Numbered from the stretch's first letter, positions 45,523 to 55,902 are shown. The stretch: 64,000 nucleotides of DNA from Herbaspirillum sp. YR522 (GCF_000282575.1 NZ_AKJA01000107.1:1-64000); one strand, 5' to 3'. Made by a program: numbers and translations. Notes: generated by a model from the letters alone, not told the origin.

Positions 45523-46944
45523 ATGTCCATTCCACGCACCTTCGTCATCCCGCTGATCGTCGCCTGTGCGCTCTTCATGGAGCAAATGGACTCTACCGTC
45601 ATCTCGACCTCGTTGCCGGCGCTGGCGCTGGATATGGCGGTCGACCCGATCTCGCTCAAGCTGGCACTGACGTCCTATCTGGTGAGCCTGGCGGTATTCA
45701 TCCCGATCTCGGGCTGGATGGCCGATCGCTTCGGTTCGCTCACCATCTTCCGCTGGGCCATCTGCGTGTTCATGCTGGGTTCGATCCTGTGCGGGGTGTC
45801 GTCGACCCTGCCGCAGTTCGTGGCGGCGCGGTTCCTGCAGGGCATCGGCGGCGCCATGATGGTGCCGGTGGGCCGGTTGGTGATCCTGCGCAGCGTCGAG
45901 AAGGCCAACCTGGTCAGGGCCTTGTCCTACCTCACCATTCCGGCGCTGTTCGGGCCGATCCTGGGGCCGCCGCTGGGTGGCTTCATCACCACCTATTTCC
46001 ACTGGCGCTGGATCTTCTTCATCAATATCCCGATCAGCATCCTCGGCCTGTACCTGGCCACGCGCTTCATTCCCGACCTGCGCGAAGAACAGGTCAAGCC
46101 GCTCGACTGGCCCGGCTTCGTGCTGTCGGCGCTGGGCTGTTCGCTGCTCATGATGGGCCTGGCCACCTCGGGTCGGCATCTGGTCTCGGGCGAGATCTCG
46201 CTGGCCTGTGTAGTGGGCGGAGCGGTGTTCCTGGCCGCTTACGTTTGGCATGCCCGGCGCGCCGCGGCGCCCCTGATCGACCTGCGCCTGCTGCGCATCC
46301 CGACCTTGCAGGCCGGGGTGCTGGGCGGCTCGCTGTACCGGGTGGGCATCGGCGCCATTCCGTTCCTGCTGCCGTTGATGCTGCAGCTGGGCTTTGGCTA
46401 TACGCCTTTCCATTCGGGACTATTGACCTGTGCCTCCGCCGCCGGCGCCATGTTCATGAAGACCATTGCTGCCCGCGTGCTCAAGCGCTACGGCTTTCGC
46501 CGGGTGCTGATGGTCAACGGCGCCCTGGGCGTGCTGAGCCTGTTGGCCATCGCCTTGTTCTCGCCGGCCATGCCCTACCTGCTGATGACGTTCATCCTGT
46601 TGCTGGGCGGCTGCTTTCGCTCGTTGCAGTTCACCAGCCTCAACGCCATTTCGTATGCCGATGTCGACAAGTCGCACCTGAGCCAGGCCACCAGCATGGC
46701 CAGCGTGGCGCAGCAGCTGTCGATCGGCATGGGTGTGGTGCTGGCCGGTTTCGTGCTGCAGGCATCGACCGAGTTGCAGGGCCACGCGACCCTGGTGACG
46801 GCCGATTTCTGGCCGGCCTTCGTGGCCGTGTCGCTGGTGGCATCGTTGTCGCTGCTGATGTTGCGCCACCTGCCGCTCAATGCCGGCAGCGAACTGTCGG
46901 GCAATGGTCGCCCGCCTTCCACCCCCGCTGGCGCGAGCCGCTGA
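45523..46944 (+). CDS. MFS drug-exporter-like transporter, DHA2 family
   Basis: 473-residue inner-membrane carrier with about 14 hydrophobic segments. The first helix includes MEQMDSTVISTSLPALALDM, the motif of the 14-helix drug:H+ antiporters (EmrB/QacA group), followed by GWMADRFGSLTIFRWAI and LQGIGGAMMVPVGRLVILRS (antiporter motif C region GPILGPPLGG). A role in export of drugs or metabolites is inferred. The ATG at 45523 is taken as the start; a GTG at 45499 would add 8 residues. It is divergent from pabB and followed after 13 bp by an EamA exporter gene, so they may be co-transcribed. Confidence 0.85.
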   Translation: MSIPRTFVIPLIVACALFMEQMDSTVISTSLPALALDMAVDPISLKLALTSYLVSLAVFIPISGWMADRFGSLTIFRWAICVFMLGSILCGVSSTLPQFVAARFLQGIGGAMMVPVGRLVILRSVEKANLVRALSYLTIPALFGPILGPPLGGFITTYFHWRWIFFINIPISILGLYLATRFIPDLREEQVKPLDWPGFVLSALGCSLLMMGLATSGRHLVSGEISLACVVGGAVFLAAYVWHARRAAAPLIDLRLLRIPTLQAGVLGGSLYRVGIGAIPFLLPLMLQLGFGYTPFHSGLLTCASAAGAMFMKTIAARVLKRYGFRRVLMVNGALGVLSLLAIALFSPAMPYLLMTFILLLGGCFRSLQFTSLNAISYADVDKSHLSQATSMASVAQQLSIGMGVVLAGFVLQASTELQGHATLVTADFWPAFVAVSLVASLSLLMLRHLPLNAGSELSGNGRPPSTPAGASR

Positions 46945-46957
46945 ACAAGATCAAGAC

Positions 46958-47848
46958 ATGCAATACAGATTCCTCTGGTTCCCCCTGGGCGCGGTATCGA
47001 TCTGGGCCGGCAATACGGTGGTCAGCAAGCTGGCCGCCAATGTGATCGCGCCGGAAGACATCTCGTTCTATCGCTGGGTGCTGGCCGCGGTGCTGATGTC
47101 GCCCTTCCTGGCGCGCCAGACCTGGCGCAACCGAGCCAATATCCGCCCGCACCTGGGCAAGATCGCGGTGCTGGCGCTGTTGGGCATGGTGCTGTTCCAG
47201 AGCCTGGCCTATTTCGCGGCGGCGACGTCCTCGGCCACCAGCATGGGCATCATCACCTCGCTCATGCCGTTGCTGACCTTGCTGTTGAGTATCAGGTTGC
47301 TTTCGGAGCCGCCCACCGTGGGCACGCTCGCCGGTGGCCTGCTGTCGTTGCTGGGCATGTCGGTGCTGATCGGGCGCGGCCATCCGCTGGACCTGTTCGA
47401 CAACGGCGTGGTGGTGGGCGATCTGCTGATGCTGCTGGCGACCGTGTCCTATGGGCTGTACGGCGTACTGCTGCGGCGTTGGGCGCTGCCGCTGGTGACC
47501 TGGCAACTGCTCTACATGCAGGTGTTGATGGCGGTGCTGTTGCTGTTTCCCGGCTTCGTGATCGGGCACCACACCGCCTTGACGGCGCAGAACCTGCCGA
47601 TCCTGCTGTATGCCGGCATCGCCGCCTCGATCGTGTCGCAGTTCCTGTGGATGCGTGGCGTGGCGCACCTGGGGGCCAGCCGCTGCTCGGCGTTTGTGAA
47701 CCTGATGCCTATCTTTACTGTCATTATCGCTGTGCTGGCGCTGGGTGAAGACCTGCACGGCTATCATGCGGTAGGCGGGGCCATCACGCTGGCTGGCGTG
47801 ATGATGGCGCAGTTTCTCAAGCAGCGCCTGTTCCGACCGGCCCAATAA
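46958..47848 (+). CDS. EamA-family (DMT) transporter
   Basis: 296-residue membrane protein with ten hydrophobic helices arranged as two EamA repeats. The start MQYRFLWFPLGAVSIWAGNT and the pattern of the repeats fit the drug/metabolite transporter superfamily, whose members (RhtA, YdcZ-like, amino-acid or metabolite exporters) vary widely in substrate. The substrate cannot be told. It lies 13 bp after the DHA2-type gene and 47 bp before corA, in a run of same-strand transport genes. Confidence 0.82.
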   Translation: MQYRFLWFPLGAVSIWAGNTVVSKLAANVIAPEDISFYRWVLAAVLMSPFLARQTWRNRANIRPHLGKIAVLALLGMVLFQSLAYFAAATSSATSMGIITSLMPLLTLLLSIRLLSEPPTVGTLAGGLLSLLGMSVLIGRGHPLDLFDNGVVVGDLLMLLATVSYGLYGVLLRRWALPLVTWQLLYMQVLMAVLLLFPGFVIGHHTALTAQNLPILLYAGIAASIVSQFLWMRGVAHLGASRCSAFVNLMPIFTVIIAVLALGEDLHGYHAVGGAITLAGVMMAQFLKQRLFRPAQ

Positions 47849-47895
47849 CAATCAAATCGGGCGCTGCCGCCGGGTTGCAGCGTGAGGAGCACACC

Positions 47896-48882
47896 ATGAT
47901 CGACGCCAACATGATCGTCAATTGCACGGTCTACAAGAAAGGCAAGAAGCTGCGCGAGATCGGTCTCGATGAAATCAGCGACGTACTGCAGGAGGGCGGG
48001 ACCTTCGTCTGGCTGGGCCTGCTCGAGCCCAACGTCGAGCTGATGGCCAAGATCAAGGAAGAATTCAACCTGCACGAACTGGCGGTCGAAGACGCCTACG
48101 CCGCGCACCAGCGGCCCAAGATCGAAGAGTACGGCGACACCCTGTTCGTGGTGCTGCACACGGCGCAACTGGTCGGTGGCGAGATCCAGTTCGGCGAGAC
48201 CCACATCATGACCGGTCCGCGCTTCGTGGTCACGGTGCGCCACGGGGCTTCGCGCAGCTATGCCAAGGTGCGCGAACACTGCGAGATGCTGCCGGAGCGA
48301 CTGGGGCGTGGGCCAGGCTTCGTGCTGTACGCCATCATGGACTTCGTGGTCGACAACTACCGACCGATCATGGATGACCTGGAGGCCAAGTTTTCCCAGT
48401 TCGAGGCGCAGTTGTTCGACCCCGCCGCCAATACCGGCCAGGCCTATCTGCAGGAGCTGTACCAGCTCAAGCGGCAACTGATCCGCCTGCGTTCGGCGGC
48501 TTCGCCCTTGCTCGATGTGTGTACCCAGATCCTGCGCTTTCACGAGGGGCTCATCACCAAGGACGGCAAGGCGTATTTCCGCGATATCTACGATCACGTG
48601 GTGCGCTTCATCGATACCGGCGATCGGCTGCGCGAGATGGTGGAATCGGCCGTGCAGATCAACCTGGCGCAGGTGACCATCCACCAGAACGAGATCGTGC
48701 AGACGCTGGCCGGTTGGGGTGCGATCCTGGCCATACCGACCATGATCTTCAGCCTCTACGGCATGAACTTCGCGCACATGCCGGGGCTCGACTGGCGCTG
48801 GAGCTTCCCGCTGGTGCTCGGCGGGATCATCACCGGCTGCTCCTTGCTGTGGCGCCGCCTGCGACGGGCCGGGTGGCTGTAG
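47896..48882 (+). CDS. corA: CorA-family magnesium/divalent-cation transporter
   Basis: 328-residue CorA-type channel. A large cytoplasmic N-terminal domain (to about residue 265) is followed by two transmembrane helices; the signature GMN lies in YGMNFAHMPGLDW between them, where it forms the pore mouth. It takes up Mg2+ (and possibly Co2+ or Ni2+) as a homopentamer. GAGGAGC precedes the ATG at 47896. It converges on tamB, with a GC-rich hairpin between the genes. Confidence 0.93.
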   Translation: MIDANMIVNCTVYKKGKKLREIGLDEISDVLQEGGTFVWLGLLEPNVELMAKIKEEFNLHELAVEDAYAAHQRPKIEEYGDTLFVVLHTAQLVGGEIQFGETHIMTGPRFVVTVRHGASRSYAKVREHCEMLPERLGRGPGFVLYAIMDFVVDNYRPIMDDLEAKFSQFEAQLFDPAANTGQAYLQELYQLKRQLIRLRSAASPLLDVCTQILRFHEGLITKDGKAYFRDIYDHVVRFIDTGDRLREMVESAVQINLAQVTIHQNEIVQTLAGWGAILAIPTMIFSLYGMNFAHMPGLDWRWSFPLVLGGIITGCSLLWRRLRRAGWL

Positions 48883-48903
48883 GCCGGTGCGGGCCAGCGG
48901 CGC

Positions 48904-48929
48904 GCCGGGCGTGCCGTTGACCGCCCGGC
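48904..48929. terminator. Bidirectional hairpin between corA and tamB
   Basis: GCCGGGCG / CGCCCGGC with a 10-base loop fills the 57-bp gap between the convergent genes. Lacking a U-run on either side, it may work with Rho or other factors. Confidence 0.5.
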
Positions 48930-48939
48930 CGCCCGGTCG

Positions 48940-51900
48940 TCAGTCGAAGCGGCGATTGAACACCACGTTCAAGCCATTGATGGTGCCGGCCCGCGCCACC
49001 GCCGACCAGCGCTGCGAAAACTGCCAGGTCGCCTTGGCCACGCTGGCCGCGCCCGACAGGCTCTGTTCGTAGCCCAGGGTGATCTTCTCGGTAATGGCCT
49101 TGCCCAGGTTGACCACCTGGTCGTCGCTCAGGCCCGATTCGCTGGCGCCGATCGAGAACTGGTCCAGACCGATATCCTTGGCGATGCGCTTGCCGCCCAG
49201 GTTGCCCACCAGGGCCAGCGCCTGGCTGCTGGCGCTGCGCTGGCCGATGCTGGAACTGTCGGTGCCGTGGCCGAACATCATCCATGACAGCTTCTCGTCG
49301 TCCGGCACATTCGGTTCCGATACCAATTGCACGCGCGGCTGGTTGACGTTGCCCGTGACCGAGACCCCGGCTTCGACGTCCTGGTTGCGACGCATCGCCA
49401 GGATGTTGATGTTCGGGTTGCCGATCGGTCCCTGGAAATTGATGATGCCCCGCTCGATATTGAGCTTGGTACCGAATGCCTCGTAGGTACCTTCGGCGAC
49501 ATTGATGGTGCCGGTGGCGCGCATGGGCGACAGCGGTTCGCTGTGCACGTTCATGTCGCCTCGCAGCAGCAGGTCGGCGCCGGTGCCGCGGAAGCGGAAA
49601 TCGTTGCCCAGGTCGATGGCCAGGTTGATGACCGGGGCAAACCTGCCGGCCGGTTTTTCGGTGGCGGCCTGCAGCTTTTGCTGTGACGTGGCATTGGCGC
49701 CGCTCTTGGCGCGTTCGCCGCGCCGCACGATGACGACGTCGTCACCCAGCTTGGGCGCGCTGCTCTTGGGCAGGTCGAACAGGGCACGGTCGACGGTGAA
49801 CTTGCCGTCCACCCGCAACTGCTCGTTGACGTTGGCGATGCGGCCCTGGCCCGAGATCATCAGGCGGCGGTCCGGACTGGCGAACAGTTCCAGTCGTTCG
49901 GCGGTGATGGTGGCATTGAGGTCGGGGTTGGAGGCGCCCAGCTGTACCTTGCCGTTGGCGCGCAAGGTGCCGGCGCCGCCGTGGAACTCGATCTGCCGCA
50001 GGTCGATCACGTTGTCGTCCATCACGATGCGCACGATGCCATCCTTGAGCTGGATACCCTGGTCGAATTCGGTCACCGCCAGTTCGTCGCCGTTGATCGC
50101 GCCCGACAGCCTGGGTTGTCCCAGGGTACCGCTCGCGCTCAGCTCCGCGGCCAGCCGGCCCTTGAGGCTGAGCTGCGGGCCGATCAGGTCGCCTACCCGC
50201 TTCAGTTCGGGCACCGCCAGGCGCGCCTTGAGCGCCAGCGGCGACGCGTCGGCCAGGGTGAGCAACTGGTCGATGCGCTGCAAGCCGATGGCGCCACCGA
50301 TGTCGACGGTGCCCACGCGGGCGGCATCGATGCGACCATCGACCCGCATCTGCTGGCCCTGCAGGTCGGCCCGCAGGCGTAGCTCGGACAGCCCCAATGC
50401 GACTTCGCCGTTAGTGGTGGCGACCCTTGCATCGCCCGACTTGCGCACCAGCTGCATGAAGCCGCTGGCACGCTCGGCCAGCGAGAAATCCCAGTCGCCA
50501 TCGAGCACCAGGTCGGTCTTGACCGGCGGTGGCGTGCCGGTAAGGTTCTGGGCGATCTGCAGCAGGCGCCCGACATCGATGGCATGGGCCTGGCCGGCCG
50601 AGGCAATGCGCCCTTGCCGGTACGACAGGTGTTTCAGGTCCAACGCCATGCGGTCGATCTCAAGCCGGGTGGCCCCGGCCTCGATGCCCTCGGCCGAGGC
50701 TTTCAGGGGCAGCGGACTGCTCATGGCCAGGCGCGGCAGGCCGTCGTTGCGCAGGCGGTCGATGACCCCATCCCAACCATAGGCGCCCCGGGTCGGCTGG
50801 GTGAGCCTGCCGTGGGCGGCGAGGTCCAGGTCGAGCGGCTGGTCCATGACCCGGCCATTGCTGCGCAACGCCAGGGTGTGGCGGCTCCAGGTGCCATCCA
50901 GATCGACATCGAGCTTGTCCAGCCGCGCTTGCGGGCCTTGGTAGCCTTGCCCCTGTACGCGCAGCGAAAGCTTGTTTTCGGGTGAATCGATGGCCGCCGC
51001 CAGGTTGGCCTGCAGGTCGGCGCCACCGGCCAGGCGCGCCAGCCGATGCTGGGCAAGCACCAGGTTCTCGGCCTGGTAGGTCGCGTGCAGGGCGGGGCGT
51101 TGCTGGCTGCCGCTCAGTTGGCCTTGCAGCCGCAACAGGCCCGACAGGCCATATCCCAGGCGTTCCAGATGCGGCGCATCGAGTTTCAGGTCGAGCCGGT
51201 CGCGGGCGCTGCCGAAGCTGCCATCGACGACCAGGGTATTGCCGGCCACCAGCAAATTGGCGCGACTGGGCAACAGGCGCTTGCCGGCCAGGCTGACCTG
51301 GCCCTGGCCGCGCATCGGCAAGGCACCATAACTGCTGTCACCAATGGCGAAGGCCAGCTTCAATTGCAGTTCGGGCGAGATGGCGCCGCTGGCGTCGAAA
51401 TCCATGTTGATGCGCGCCTGCACCGGCTTGGCGGTGGCCGCCGGCAGTGGCTTGCCGGCGCCGGCCCGGCCTTTGTCCTTGGCGGCCGGCGATGGCGTGA
51501 ATGCCTGCAACCAGGCCGTCGGATCGAAGTCGACCAGCCGCCCCTTGATGGCGTAGCCCATGGCGCCCGTGGTGTCGAGCTTGCCGCTCGCTTCCAGGCG
51601 CGAGCGGCCGGCCGCCAGGCTGGCCTGGTGCAATTCGACCTGTTCGGCACGGATGGTGCTGTCCAGGCGCAGCCTGATTTGACGGTCGTCCAGCGCCAGC
51701 TTGACCTGCTGGGCCGCCGGCGCGATGGTCACCTGCAACGGGCCGGCCAGTTGCGTGGGCTTGAGTTGGCGATGCACCTGGTTCAAGTCCAGGGCGGCGA
51801 TGCGAAAATCGAACTTGCCTTCGCCGCTGGTGCTGAACTGCCCGCTGCCGTCGAGGCGGCCATTGCCGGGCAAGCGCAGTTCGAGGCGGCTCAGCTTCTG

Positions 51901-52929
51901 GTCCTGCAGGTCGAGTTCGACATTGGCGTGCGCCGACAGCAACGGCAGCAGTTGCCGGTCGAGACTGCCGGGCCGGGCGTTGTCGATGCCGACGGTGCCG
52001 GCCACGCGCAGGGTCGGGCTGCCGGCCACCGGCGCCAGGTCGGCCGTGATCCGCAAATCGGCCTGGGGCGCAGCGGCATTGAAGGCTTGCGGGTTGAGAT
52101 GCTGCAGGTCGACCTTGGCGCTCTTGAGCGGCACCGGCGCAAACGGCGTGGCCTGCAGCTTGGCACTGCCGTCGAGGCGGTCGCCGGTCGCCGTCAGCGC
52201 CACGCCCAGGTCGTGCAGCGACCCCGACAGCTGCGCGGCCAGGCGGTATTTTTCCTGCAGGCCGGCGGCCTGGTACTGGCCGGACAATTCCAGGGCGCCG
52301 CCGACGGCGAACGGCGTCTTGCCATCCAGGTCCAGCCGCGCCGTGGCGTCGCCCAAGGGCGTCACCAGGCTGTCCAGTACCAGCCGATGGGCGCGTCCAT
52401 CGGATTGACCGTGCAGCCGCAGCTTCGATAATTCGGTGCTCGAGGTGCCTTCGGTAAAGCTCAGCCGGTCCAGCGCGATCTCGCGCAAATCGAGCGCCAA
52501 TGGCAGTTCGAGCGACTCTGGCGTGGTAGTCGGTTCGGCGGGTGCCGGTTGCTGGTTGAGCGCGACCGAACCCACCCGCAGATAACGCACGGTCAGCTTG
52601 CGCGGCGCCAGCGCCAGGTGCCAGCTGGCGTCGACGCGGTCGATCGAGAGGATGCGCCGCTGGTCGCGGTAATGCAGATCGCGCAGGCGCAAGCCATCGG
52701 CGATGGTGCCATCCAGCAACTGGCCCGACAGTTTTCCGTCCAGCAGCCGCACGGCGCTGTTCCAGGCCAGCCGCGTGCCGCTTTCGGTCTTGACCACATA
52801 CAGGCCGGCGCCGCCTGCGGCCAGCACGGCCAGCGCCAGTGCACCGACGCTCCAGCACGCGATCCTGCCGGCGCGACGACGGCGTGTCGCGGGTGGTTGC
52901 TCGGAAGGGGATGGATGCTGGTCGTTCAT
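48940..52929 (-). CDS. tamB: Translocation and assembly module subunit TamB
   Basis: 1329-residue AsmA-like envelope-spanning protein. A single N-terminal membrane segment (IACWSVGALALAVLAAGGAG, about residues 23-43) is followed by a very long beta-rich periplasmic region and the C-terminal TamB/DUF490 domain (INVAEGTYEAFGTKLNIERG, VGNLGGKRIAKDIGLDQFSI). TamB works with the outer-membrane protein TamA in inserting some beta-barrel proteins, and newer work implicates AsmA-like proteins in phospholipid transport. tamA lies just upstream on the same strand with a 45-bp gap. Length is in the upper normal range. Confidence 0.92.
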   Translation of the reverse strand: MNDQHPSPSEQPPATRRRRAGRIACWSVGALALAVLAAGGAGLYVVKTESGTRLAWNSAVRLLDGKLSGQLLDGTIADGLRLRDLHYRDQRRILSIDRVDASWHLALAPRKLTVRYLRVGSVALNQQPAPAEPTTTPESLELPLALDLREIALDRLSFTEGTSSTELSKLRLHGQSDGRAHRLVLDSLVTPLGDATARLDLDGKTPFAVGGALELSGQYQAAGLQEKYRLAAQLSGSLHDLGVALTATGDRLDGSAKLQATPFAPVPLKSAKVDLQHLNPQAFNAAAPQADLRITADLAPVAGSPTLRVAGTVGIDNARPGSLDRQLLPLLSAHANVELDLQDQKLSRLELRLPGNGRLDGSGQFSTSGEGKFDFRIAALDLNQVHRQLKPTQLAGPLQVTIAPAAQQVKLALDDRQIRLRLDSTIRAEQVELHQASLAAGRSRLEASGKLDTTGAMGYAIKGRLVDFDPTAWLQAFTPSPAAKDKGRAGAGKPLPAATAKPVQARINMDFDASGAISPELQLKLAFAIGDSSYGALPMRGQGQVSLAGKRLLPSRANLLVAGNTLVVDGSFGSARDRLDLKLDAPHLERLGYGLSGLLRLQGQLSGSQQRPALHATYQAENLVLAQHRLARLAGGADLQANLAAAIDSPENKLSLRVQGQGYQGPQARLDKLDVDLDGTWSRHTLALRSNGRVMDQPLDLDLAAHGRLTQPTRGAYGWDGVIDRLRNDGLPRLAMSSPLPLKASAEGIEAGATRLEIDRMALDLKHLSYRQGRIASAGQAHAIDVGRLLQIAQNLTGTPPPVKTDLVLDGDWDFSLAERASGFMQLVRKSGDARVATTNGEVALGLSELRLRADLQGQQMRVDGRIDAARVGTVDIGGAIGLQRIDQLLTLADASPLALKARLAVPELKRVGDLIGPQLSLKGRLAAELSASGTLGQPRLSGAINGDELAVTEFDQGIQLKDGIVRIVMDDNVIDLRQIEFHGGAGTLRANGKVQLGASNPDLNATITAERLELFASPDRRLMISGQGRIANVNEQLRVDGKFTVDRALFDLPKSSAPKLGDDVVIVRRGERAKSGANATSQQKLQAATEKPAGRFAPVINLAIDLGNDFRFRGTGADLLLRGDMNVHSEPLSPMRATGTINVAEGTYEAFGTKLNIERGIINFQGPIGNPNINILAMRRNQDVEAGVSVTGNVNQPRVQLVSEPNVPDDEKLSWMMFGHGTDSSSIGQRSASSQALALVGNLGGKRIAKDIGLDQFSIGASESGLSDDQVVNLGKAITEKITLGYEQSLSGAASVAKATWQFSQRWSAVARAGTINGLNVVFNRRFD

Positions 52930-52974
52930 GCGTGCTTGCCGATCAAAACTGTGGAATAGGGTGTGTCGATATCG

Positions 52975-54753
52975 TCAAAAGGCGATGCCCAACGAGATAT
53001 GCGGCCTGATCTGGCGTTTCTGCACGCCGTAGGCCAGGTCGAGATTGAGCGTGCCGACCGGGCTGCGCCAGCGTGCGCCGGTGCCCACGCCCTGGTAGAA
53101 GGTCTTGTTGCTCCAGCTGTCGGCGGCAGCACCGATGTCGTAGAACAGCGCCGCGCCCCAGTTCTCGGTGAACCAGTGCTGGTATTCGCTGCTGCCCACG
53201 GCCAGGTACTTGGTGGGAAAGACGGTGCCGTTGCGCTCGTTGCCGATGCTCTGGTAGCTATAACCGCGCACCGAGTCGTTACCGCCGGTGCGAAACAGCA
53301 GCGAGGCGGGCACGGACGAGGCGCGCCCGGCGGTGAACACGCCACCCAGCTCGGCGCGCAACAGCACCAGGTCGCGTCGCGCCACTGGCACGAACTGCTT
53401 GAAGCGGCCGTACAGGCGCCCGAAGCTCTGGTCGGTCAGCACGCCCTTGACGGCGAAGCCGGCTTCCAGCGTCAGCAGGTTGCCGTGACGCGGGAAGATC
53501 GGGTTGTCGACATTGCGCCGGGCCCAGGCGAAACCTGGCACCAGCGCCTGGTGGGTGCCGGGGCTGACCACGGTGTTGGCGGGCAGGGTGGTACCGTTTT
53601 CCTGGGTCAGCTGATCGCGGTAATAGGTCAGCGAATAGGTGGTGTCGTAGTGCTCGCCGGTACGCGCGCGCTTGATGCCGGTCTGCAGCGTGCGCAGGTC
53701 GATGCCTTCGAGCCGGGTGCGCTCATAGGAGCTGTTGACGCTATTGACGAAGGCCTTCTCATCGGGCGGCATGGCCAGGCTCAGCAGGCCATACTGGCGC
53801 TTCTGCTCCAGCTGCAATTGGCTGTCGAACACATAGGCCCGGTCGAACACGTTGTAGTGCGAATAGCGGCCTTCGACCTGGGCACCGGTGTCGGTGCCAT
53901 AACCGACCCCGGTGCGGATGCGCTGCTGCTGGAATTCGGTGACCTGCACCTTCACCGGTGCCATGTCCGGGTGGGCCGGGTCGTCGTCGATACTGACCAC
54001 AGCATTGGAGAAATAAGGCGTGTTCTGGATCTGCCGCTGCAAGCTCAGCAAGCGGTCGACATCGAACGGCTCGCCGACCACCAGCGGATTGACGTTGCGG
54101 ATGATCTGTTCGGGATAACGGCGGGTGCCGGTGATCTGCAATGGGCCCAACGTGAAGGCCGGGCCACTGTCGTAGCGCACCGACAGCTCGGCCTGGTGTT
54201 CATCGGGATCGACCTCGGCGCGCGAGCCGGCAATGCGGGCGGCCGCATATTTGCGTTGCTGCAATGCGCCCAGCCCGGCTTGCTTGGCCCGATCCCAGTC
54301 TTCCTGGCGAAACGGCGCGCCGTGCGGCAGCGTCCAGTCGCGGCTGATCTGCTGCACCCGTTGCGGGTCCTGTTGCGCGGCGGCGCCATCGACCGCGATC
54401 TCGGCGGCCGACACGGTAGTGCGTGGACCCGGGTCGACGCGGATGAGTACGCGCTTGGTCGCCTGCGCCCCGTCGCCGTCGCCTCTTTCGCTCTTGACCT
54501 CGATGTTGGTCACCGGCGAAAAATAGCCCTCGGTGGAGGTGAGCTCGCGCACCTGGTCGGCGGCGGTATCGGTCATGAAGCGCAATTGCTCGTCGCTGAT
54601 ATCGTCGCGCCCCTGGTAGCGCGAGAGGTCAAGGAAATCCTTGAGCAGCGCCTGCACCGAGCGCGGCGCATCGATCTCTACCCGATAGGCAGCATTGGCA
54701 GAACTGGTGGCGCACCACAGAGCGGTGATGGCCAGGCGGCAAGTCCATTTCAT
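52975..54753 (-). CDS. tamA: Translocation and assembly module subunit TamA
   Basis: 592-residue outer-membrane protein of the BamA/Omp85 family. A signal peptide (MKWTCRLAITALWCATSSANA) precedes three POTRA domains and a 16-stranded barrel. The conserved barrel turn is visible in LFRTGGNDSVRGYSYQSIG, and the C-terminus ends in a Phe (ISLGIAF), the barrel-assembly signal. It pairs with TamB encoded just downstream. The ATG at 54753 is preferred to one at 54810 because the signal peptide then starts correctly. Confidence 0.92.
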   Translation of the reverse strand: MKWTCRLAITALWCATSSANAAYRVEIDAPRSVQALLKDFLDLSRYQGRDDISDEQLRFMTDTAADQVRELTSTEGYFSPVTNIEVKSERGDGDGAQATKRVLIRVDPGPRTTVSAAEIAVDGAAAQQDPQRVQQISRDWTLPHGAPFRQEDWDRAKQAGLGALQQRKYAAARIAGSRAEVDPDEHQAELSVRYDSGPAFTLGPLQITGTRRYPEQIIRNVNPLVVGEPFDVDRLLSLQRQIQNTPYFSNAVVSIDDDPAHPDMAPVKVQVTEFQQQRIRTGVGYGTDTGAQVEGRYSHYNVFDRAYVFDSQLQLEQKRQYGLLSLAMPPDEKAFVNSVNSSYERTRLEGIDLRTLQTGIKRARTGEHYDTTYSLTYYRDQLTQENGTTLPANTVVSPGTHQALVPGFAWARRNVDNPIFPRHGNLLTLEAGFAVKGVLTDQSFGRLYGRFKQFVPVARRDLVLLRAELGGVFTAGRASSVPASLLFRTGGNDSVRGYSYQSIGNERNGTVFPTKYLAVGSSEYQHWFTENWGAALFYDIGAAADSWSNKTFYQGVGTGARWRSPVGTLNLDLAYGVQKRQIRPHISLGIAF

Positions 54754-55107
54754 GAATCGTCGTAGTCGGGTTGAGGCGGTGATGCCGGGCGGCTGTTGGC
54801 GTGCGCGCAAAGTCGGTTACGATATGGAGTTATTGTGAACCAGGCCTGTTCATTGCGGGCGACGCGGGCTATCAAGCCAGACCGGAGGCCGCAGCAGATA
54901 GTTCCTGTTCGTCATGCGGGGCGCACCGTCGTTGCAATTCACGCGCCGAGGCCGTCCGTTGGAGCAAAAACGTCATTGTAATGGCTGCCGCCGACGGTGT
55001 TGCCGGCCTCGATTTTTTTTCAGATTTTTCTTAAATGTTCTGAGCGATCGCCGTTGACGGGCGAGCACGGCATCGCATCAGACCCTGCTTGCCCAAGGAG
55101 CCATGAA
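54754..55107. other. Divergent intergenic region between tamA and fpr
   Basis: About 350 bases between divergent genes. A short AT-rich part at 55012-55040 contains runs of T (GATTTTTTTTCAGATTTTTC) about 75 bp before fpr. I see no convincing gene and no clear promoter pair. Confidence 0.5.
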
Positions 55108-55893
55108 GTGAGCCTGGATGCCTATGCCGAAAAGGCCAGTTGCGAGCGCCTGCTGTCGGTGCAGCGATGGACCGACAAATTGCTGACTTTCCGTACCACG
55201 CGCCCGGCCGGCTATCAATTCGTAGCCGGCCAGTTTGCGCGCCTGGGCCTGGAAATCGACGGCGAGATCGTCTCGCGCGCCTATTCGATCACTTCCTCGC
55301 CGACCGATGACGTGCTGGAGTACTACGCCATCGTGGTCCCCGACGGCAAGTTCACCACTTGCCTCGATGGGCTGCGTCCGGGCGCGCCGGTATGGGTCGA
55401 AAAGCTGAGTTACGGGTTCATGACGGCCGACCGTTTCACCGATGGTCGCGACCTGTGGATGCTGGCCACCGGCACCGGGCTGGGGCCGTACCTGTCGATA
55501 TTGCAGCAACCCGATGTATGGCAGCGTTTTGCGCATCTGGTGGTGGTGCATGGGGTGCGTCACCAGGAAGAACTGGCCTATCGCGAACAACTCGACGCCC
55601 TGCGCGAGCAGGCCGCAGCGCGCGGATGGGCGGCCCGCCTGCATACGCTGCGCGCCGTCACGCGCGACGACCGGCCACCGGCGGACTTGCTGCAGGGGCG
55701 TATCACCACGCTGCTGGCCGATGGTTCGCTGGAGCGTGTAGTGGGTACGCAGATCGAGCCGCAACATGCACGCGTCATGGCGTGCGGCAATCCGGAAATG
55801 GTCACGCAGGTGCGTGAAATACTGCGCGAACGCGGCATGACGCCGCTGCGGCGCAGCGGCGGCGGACAGTTCGTTACCGAGGATTACTGGTAG
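55108..55893 (+). CDS. fpr: Ferredoxin--NADP reductase
   Basis: 261-residue flavoprotein that moves electrons between NADPH and ferredoxin or flavodoxin. The FAD site is seen in RAYSITSSPTDD with the upstream GQFARLGLEI strand, the NADP-binding turn in ATGTGLGPYLSIL, and the C-terminal region ends with ERGMTPLRRSGGGQFVTEDY, as in the bacterial Fpr subclass that ends in an aromatic residue. The start is a GTG at 55108 with AAGGAG upstream; the nearby ATG (55103) is out of frame. Fpr often supports iron-sulfur and oxidative-stress metabolism. Confidence 0.92.
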   Translation: MSLDAYAEKASCERLLSVQRWTDKLLTFRTTRPAGYQFVAGQFARLGLEIDGEIVSRAYSITSSPTDDVLEYYAIVVPDGKFTTCLDGLRPGAPVWVEKLSYGFMTADRFTDGRDLWMLATGTGLGPYLSILQQPDVWQRFAHLVVVHGVRHQEELAYREQLDALREQAAARGWAARLHTLRAVTRDDRPPADLLQGRITTLLADGSLERVVGTQIEPQHARVMACGNPEMVTQVREILRERGMTPLRRSGGGQFVTEDYW

Positions 55894-55902
55894 AGCGGTT
55901 TG